7,057 nt of DNA, from contig USCM01000098.1 in assembly GCA_900553155.1 (NCBI GenBank), forward strand, positions 1 to 7,057. Direction: 5' to 3'. The notes below the pieces were generated by a model that did no database searches, was not told where the DNA came from, and saw nothing but the letters and a program-made list of their open reading frames with translations. Below are positions 4,708 to 7,057 of the stretch, one piece after another (the first letter of the stretch is position 1; every line of letters begins with the position of its first letter). The stretch is from an uncultured Prevotella sp. (GTDB taxonomy: Bacteria > Bacteroidota > Bacteroidia > Bacteroidales > Bacteroidaceae). The translations under genes were made by a program, and so were the position numbers.

Positions 4708-6264
4708 TTACTTTTTCTTAGTCTTTGCACGCTCATCACGCAGGATGTTCTGCATGGTGTATACTATCTGCGGGTTCTTCTCGGCAAGGTTGTTGCTTTC
4801 CCACTCGCTTGCAGAGATGTCGAAGAGCTGTGGCATAGGGTTGTTTCCGGTCTCAACCTTCGGTCCCCATTGTATCATCTTTGGACCGTTGCTTGGCTCG
4901 ATGTACTTCCACTGCTTTGTGCGTACCGAGATAACGTGGTTAGAGGCAAGCTCAAGCACGTACTTGCGGTTGTTGTTGTCCTTGCCAATGAGTGTAGACA
5001 TGCAGTCCTCGCTGTCGGGAGCTGTGCCCTGCGGCATGCGTGCGCCAATCATGTTGGCAAACGAGCGCATATAGTCTATCTGCGAGAGAAGAGCGTCGGA
5101 TGTCTGTCCGCCCTTAATCTTGGCAGGCCATCTAACGATAGCCGGCACACAGGTGCCGCCCTCGAAAGCGCTGTACTTGTGGCCGCGCCATGGGCCGGAA
5201 GGCTTGTGTCCGTTGAGCAGCTCTTCTGCCTGATCCTTGTAGCCGTCGTCAACGATAGGGCCGTTGTCGCTTGTAAGGATGATGATGGTGTTGTCGGCGA
5301 TGCCCAGCTTGTCAAGGGTCTCCATTATCTGACCTACCGACCAGTCGAACTGAACGATTGCGTCGCCACGCAATCCCATGCTGCTCTTGCCGCGGAAGCG
5401 CTGGTGCGGGAATCGTGGAACGTGTACGTCGTTGGTGGCAAAGTACATAAAGAACGGGTTGTTCTTATTGGCCTTGATAAAGTTGATGGCGCGCGATGTT
5501 ATAGAGTCGGCAATGTTCTCGTCCTTCCAGAGTGCCTTGCCGCCGCCACGCATATAGCCAATACGGCCTATGCCGTTGACGATAGACTGGTTGTGGCCGT
5601 GGCTCGACTGTAGGTTGTAGCACAGTTCGGGGTTCTGCTTGCCGGTAGGTTCGCCGGGGAAGTTCTTCTTGTAGCTCACCTCGATAGGAGCGTTGGCGTC
5701 CCAGTTGGCAACGCTGCCGTTCTCTATAAAGACGCAAGGCACGCGGTCGGCGGTGGCAGCCATGATGTAGTGGTAGTCGAAGCCGAGGTCGGCAAGGCTT
5801 GCCGGCAGCGGAGCGTTCCAGTCCTGTGTTCCAGCCTTGTCGCCCAATCCGAGGTGCCACTTGCCAATGGCGCAAGTGCGGTAGCCTTGGCTGCGGAACA
5901 TGTCAGCCATGGTGTAGTCCTCTGGACGTATAATCATGCCAGCGTTGCCGGCAGCAACGTCGGTACCGGGACGACGCCAGGCATACTCGCCGGTAAGGAT
6001 AGAATAGCGAGACGGTGTACTTGTGGCGGCGATAGCGTGTGTATCGGTGAAGCGGATGCCCTGATTGGCAAGGCGGTCGACGTTAGGAGTCTCCACGTTC
6101 TTGGCTCCGTAGCAGCCCAAGTCGCCATAGCCGAGGTCGTCGGCAAGAATCATAATCACGTTAGGACGGTTGGGGTCGGTGTTGGGCTTGGCTTTCTTCG
6201 CAGCGTGTGCAGCCTGTGCGGCAAACGGTGCAAGAAGCGACAATGCCAAATAAGATTTGTTCAT
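4708..6264 (-). CDS. Exported serine-type sulfatase (S1 family)
   Basis: A protein of 518 residues. An N-terminal Sec signal (MNKSYLALSLLAPFAAQAAHA) with a likely type I cleavage site near residues 19-22 and no lipobox Cys predicts a periplasmic enzyme. It removes sulfate esters from sugars. The active-site set of family S1 (alkaline-phosphatase fold) is present: Asp42-Asp43 (LADDLGYGD), the maturation motif S-T-P-S-R at 82-86 followed by TG (91-92), Lys135 and His137 (IGKWHLG), His281 (NDVHVPRFP), Asp333-Asn334 (TSDNG) and Lys363 (RGHKYSAFEGG). Ser82 would become formylglycine, so an anaerobic sulfatase-maturating enzyme (radical SAM, encoded elsewhere) is needed. It follows a susD-like gene on the same strand, the arrangement of a polysaccharide utilisation locus. 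The sulfated substrate and S1 subfamily cannot be assigned from motifs alone. The start precedes the signal peptide directly, with an A-rich leader (ACAAACAACAATAAC) and no promoter box in the gap. Confidence 0.95.
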   Translation of the reverse strand: MNKSYLALSLLAPFAAQAAHAAKKAKPNTDPNRPNVIMILADDLGYGDLGCYGAKNVETPNVDRLANQGIRFTDTHAIAATSTPSRYSILTGEYAWRRPGTDVAAGNAGMIIRPEDYTMADMFRSQGYRTCAIGKWHLGLGDKAGTQDWNAPLPASLADLGFDYHYIMAATADRVPCVFIENGSVANWDANAPIEVSYKKNFPGEPTGKQNPELCYNLQSSHGHNQSIVNGIGRIGYMRGGGKALWKDENIADSITSRAINFIKANKNNPFFMYFATNDVHVPRFPHQRFRGKSSMGLRGDAIVQFDWSVGQIMETLDKLGIADNTIIILTSDNGPIVDDGYKDQAEELLNGHKPSGPWRGHKYSAFEGGTCVPAIVRWPAKIKGGQTSDALLSQIDYMRSFANMIGARMPQGTAPDSEDCMSTLIGKDNNNRKYVLELASNHVISVRTKQWKYIEPSNGPKMIQWGPKVETGNNPMPQLFDISASEWESNNLAEKNPQIVYTMQNILRDERAKTKKK

Positions 6265-6300
6265 TGTTATTGTTGTTTGTTTATTAGATTGTATAAACAG

Positions 6301-6337
6301 GCAGGAGGCTGTGCCTTGATGGCATAAAGCCTCCTGC
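6301..6337 (-). promoter_or_regulatory. Strong intercistronic hairpin between susD and sulfatase
   Basis: GCAGGAGGCT (6301-6310) pairs over ten perfect bases with AGCCTCCTGC (6328-6337), and an inner TGCC/GGCA stem (6312-6315 with 6321-6324) closes a five-base loop. On the minus strand it is followed by CTGTTTATAC, which is only weakly T-rich. It is therefore better read as a partial terminator or an mRNA-end-stabilising structure that lets susD be expressed above the sulfatase than as a full stop. No TAnnTTTG promoter box is seen between it and the sulfatase start. Confidence 0.6.
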
Positions 6338-6359
6338 TTTATTAGTATTCCGTTTTTTT

Positions 6360-7057
6360 TTATTTATCTCTCAAGTTAGGGTTGATGTTCTGCTCTGATA
6401 GTGGAACAGGCCATGTGTAGTCTTGCGGAGCACGGAAGTTGCGCTTGCCTACATACCAACGGCACTTACCAGTTGGGTCAACCTCCTTAGAGCTTGAGTA
6501 TTTTGTAGCGTTGGGATAAGGTGCACCCCAAATCTTGCCAACAAGCACCTTGTCGGCAATCTGCCAACGGAAGATATCCCAAAGACGTATACCCTCGTAA
6601 GCCAACTCTACGCGACGCTCGTGGCGTACAATCTCGCGCAGCTTATCGGGATTGGTCTCGGTAATAGCAGGCATGTGTACATCGGCACGACCACGTACCT
6701 TGTTGATTGTAAGGTCGAGCAAAGTCTGGTCGATAGTCTGATTGCTTTCAATCATCGATTCGAGGTAGCTAAGCAGCACCTCAGCATAGCGGATGATAGG
6801 AGTAACTGCCGAGTAGCTTGTGAGGTCAGCGATAGGATCGCTGTTATAATACTTGCGCCACATAAAGCCAGTACGCGAAGCCTCTGACGAGTAGTCGAGA
6901 CGCTCCTTCTTGCCTTGCTCATAATCAGGACTCATACGATACTCGGTTCCGCGGAATGTAGCACCATTATAAAATATGGTGTAGTCGAGACGTGGGTCGC
7001 GGTTCTTGCCCAAGTTGTTAGAATCGTATCTTGGGTCGTCGTAGCTGAAAGGTGTAC
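6360..7057 (-). CDS. RagB/SusD-family glycan-binding lipoprotein, C-terminal part
   Basis: The last 231 residues of a SusD-like protein; the start lies beyond the right edge. The frame stays open to the edge (T-P-F-S-Y-D-D-P-R-Y-D-S-N-N before a TTG codon at 7013), so that TTG is not the true start. SusD-like proteins sit on the outer surface of the outer membrane as lids of SusC TonB-dependent channels and bind glycan oligosaccharides. Typical C-terminal blocks are present in order: DPRLDYTIFYNG, IIRYAEVLLSYLE, INKVRGRADV, LREIVRHERRVELAYEGIR, LWDIFRW, and the closing WPVPLSEQNINPNL. Family members are usually 500-600 residues, so somewhat under half is seen; the signal peptide and lipobox Cys are not. 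A susC partner is expected just beyond the edge. The stop codon TAA runs into an A-tract of nine. Coupling to a sulfatase suggests a sulfated glycan substrate. Confidence 0.93.
   Translation of the reverse strand, partial: TPFSYDDPRYDSNNLGKNRDPRLDYTIFYNGATFRGTEYRMSPDYEQGKKERLDYSSEASRTGFMWRKYYNSDPIADLTSYSAVTPIIRYAEVLLSYLESMIESNQTIDQTLLDLTINKVRGRADVHMPAITETNPDKLREIVRHERRVELAYEGIRLWDIFRWQIADKVLVGKIWGAPYPNATKYSSSKEVDPTGKCRWYVGKRNFRAPQDYTWPVPLSEQNINPNLRDK

Noticed and set aside
4870..5613. 247-codon plus-strand frame over the sulfatase
   Set aside because: It is an antisense shadow of the sulfatase, whose active-site motifs run throughout this stretch on the minus strand.
5770..6327. 185-codon plus-strand frame over the sulfatase N-terminus
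   Set aside because: It is a shadow of the signal peptide and N-terminal sulfatase domain, with no independent motif.
7011..7013. TTG at 7013 as a start codon for the SusD-like gene
   Set aside because: The frame remains open upstream to the window edge and carries SusD-like sequence there (DDPRYDSNN), so the TTG is an internal leucine codon.

Overview
The window looks like a stretch of a Bacteroidales chromosome, most likely Prevotella or a close relative. Four things point there: a RagB/SusD-family outer-membrane glycan-binding protein next to a serine-type sulfatase, a GSCFA-domain protein, promoter elements of the Bacteroidetes type (TAnnTTTG at -7, TTTG at -33), and start codons preceded by A/T-rich leaders instead of a Shine-Dalgarno sequence. 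The species call is an inference from gene content and style, not a database match.

Layout, left to right. At 1-15 (minus) there may be the first five codons of a gene, possibly luxS. At 38-721 (minus) is a 5'-methylthioadenosine/S-adenosylhomocysteine nucleosidase (mtnN/pfs). At 722-1226 is a 505-base A/T-rich divergent intergenic region. It holds an outward promoter for each side, several short direct repeats, and a strong minus-strand intrinsic terminator sitting between the minus-strand promoter and mtnN. At 1227-3818 (plus) is a large YfhO-family polytopic membrane protein, followed after 14 bases by a GSCFA-family (SGNH-like) protein at 3833-4660; the two form a probable operon ended by a clear terminator. 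Converging on it from the right is a minus-strand unit: the C-terminal part of a SusD-like protein (6360 to beyond the right edge), then a 95-base gap with a strong hairpin, then an exported sulfatase (4708-6264).

How the genes fit together. mtnN, with a possible downstream luxS, would recycle S-adenosylhomocysteine and may supply the AI-2 pathway. The YfhO/GSCFA pair probably acts at the cell envelope, but its substrate is unknown. The susD-sulfatase pair is the downstream part of a polysaccharide utilisation locus for a sulfated glycan, such as mucin, glycosaminoglycan or an algal or plant polymer; the sequence does not say which.

Most of the window is ordinary for the group. The part not explained by known genes is 722-1226. 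A near-ideal minus-strand promoter, about 260 transcribed bases, a GNRA-capped hairpin and then an intrinsic terminator together suggest either an independent small RNA or an attenuated leader of mtnN. No mobile element, CRISPR array, tRNA or rRNA was recognised.
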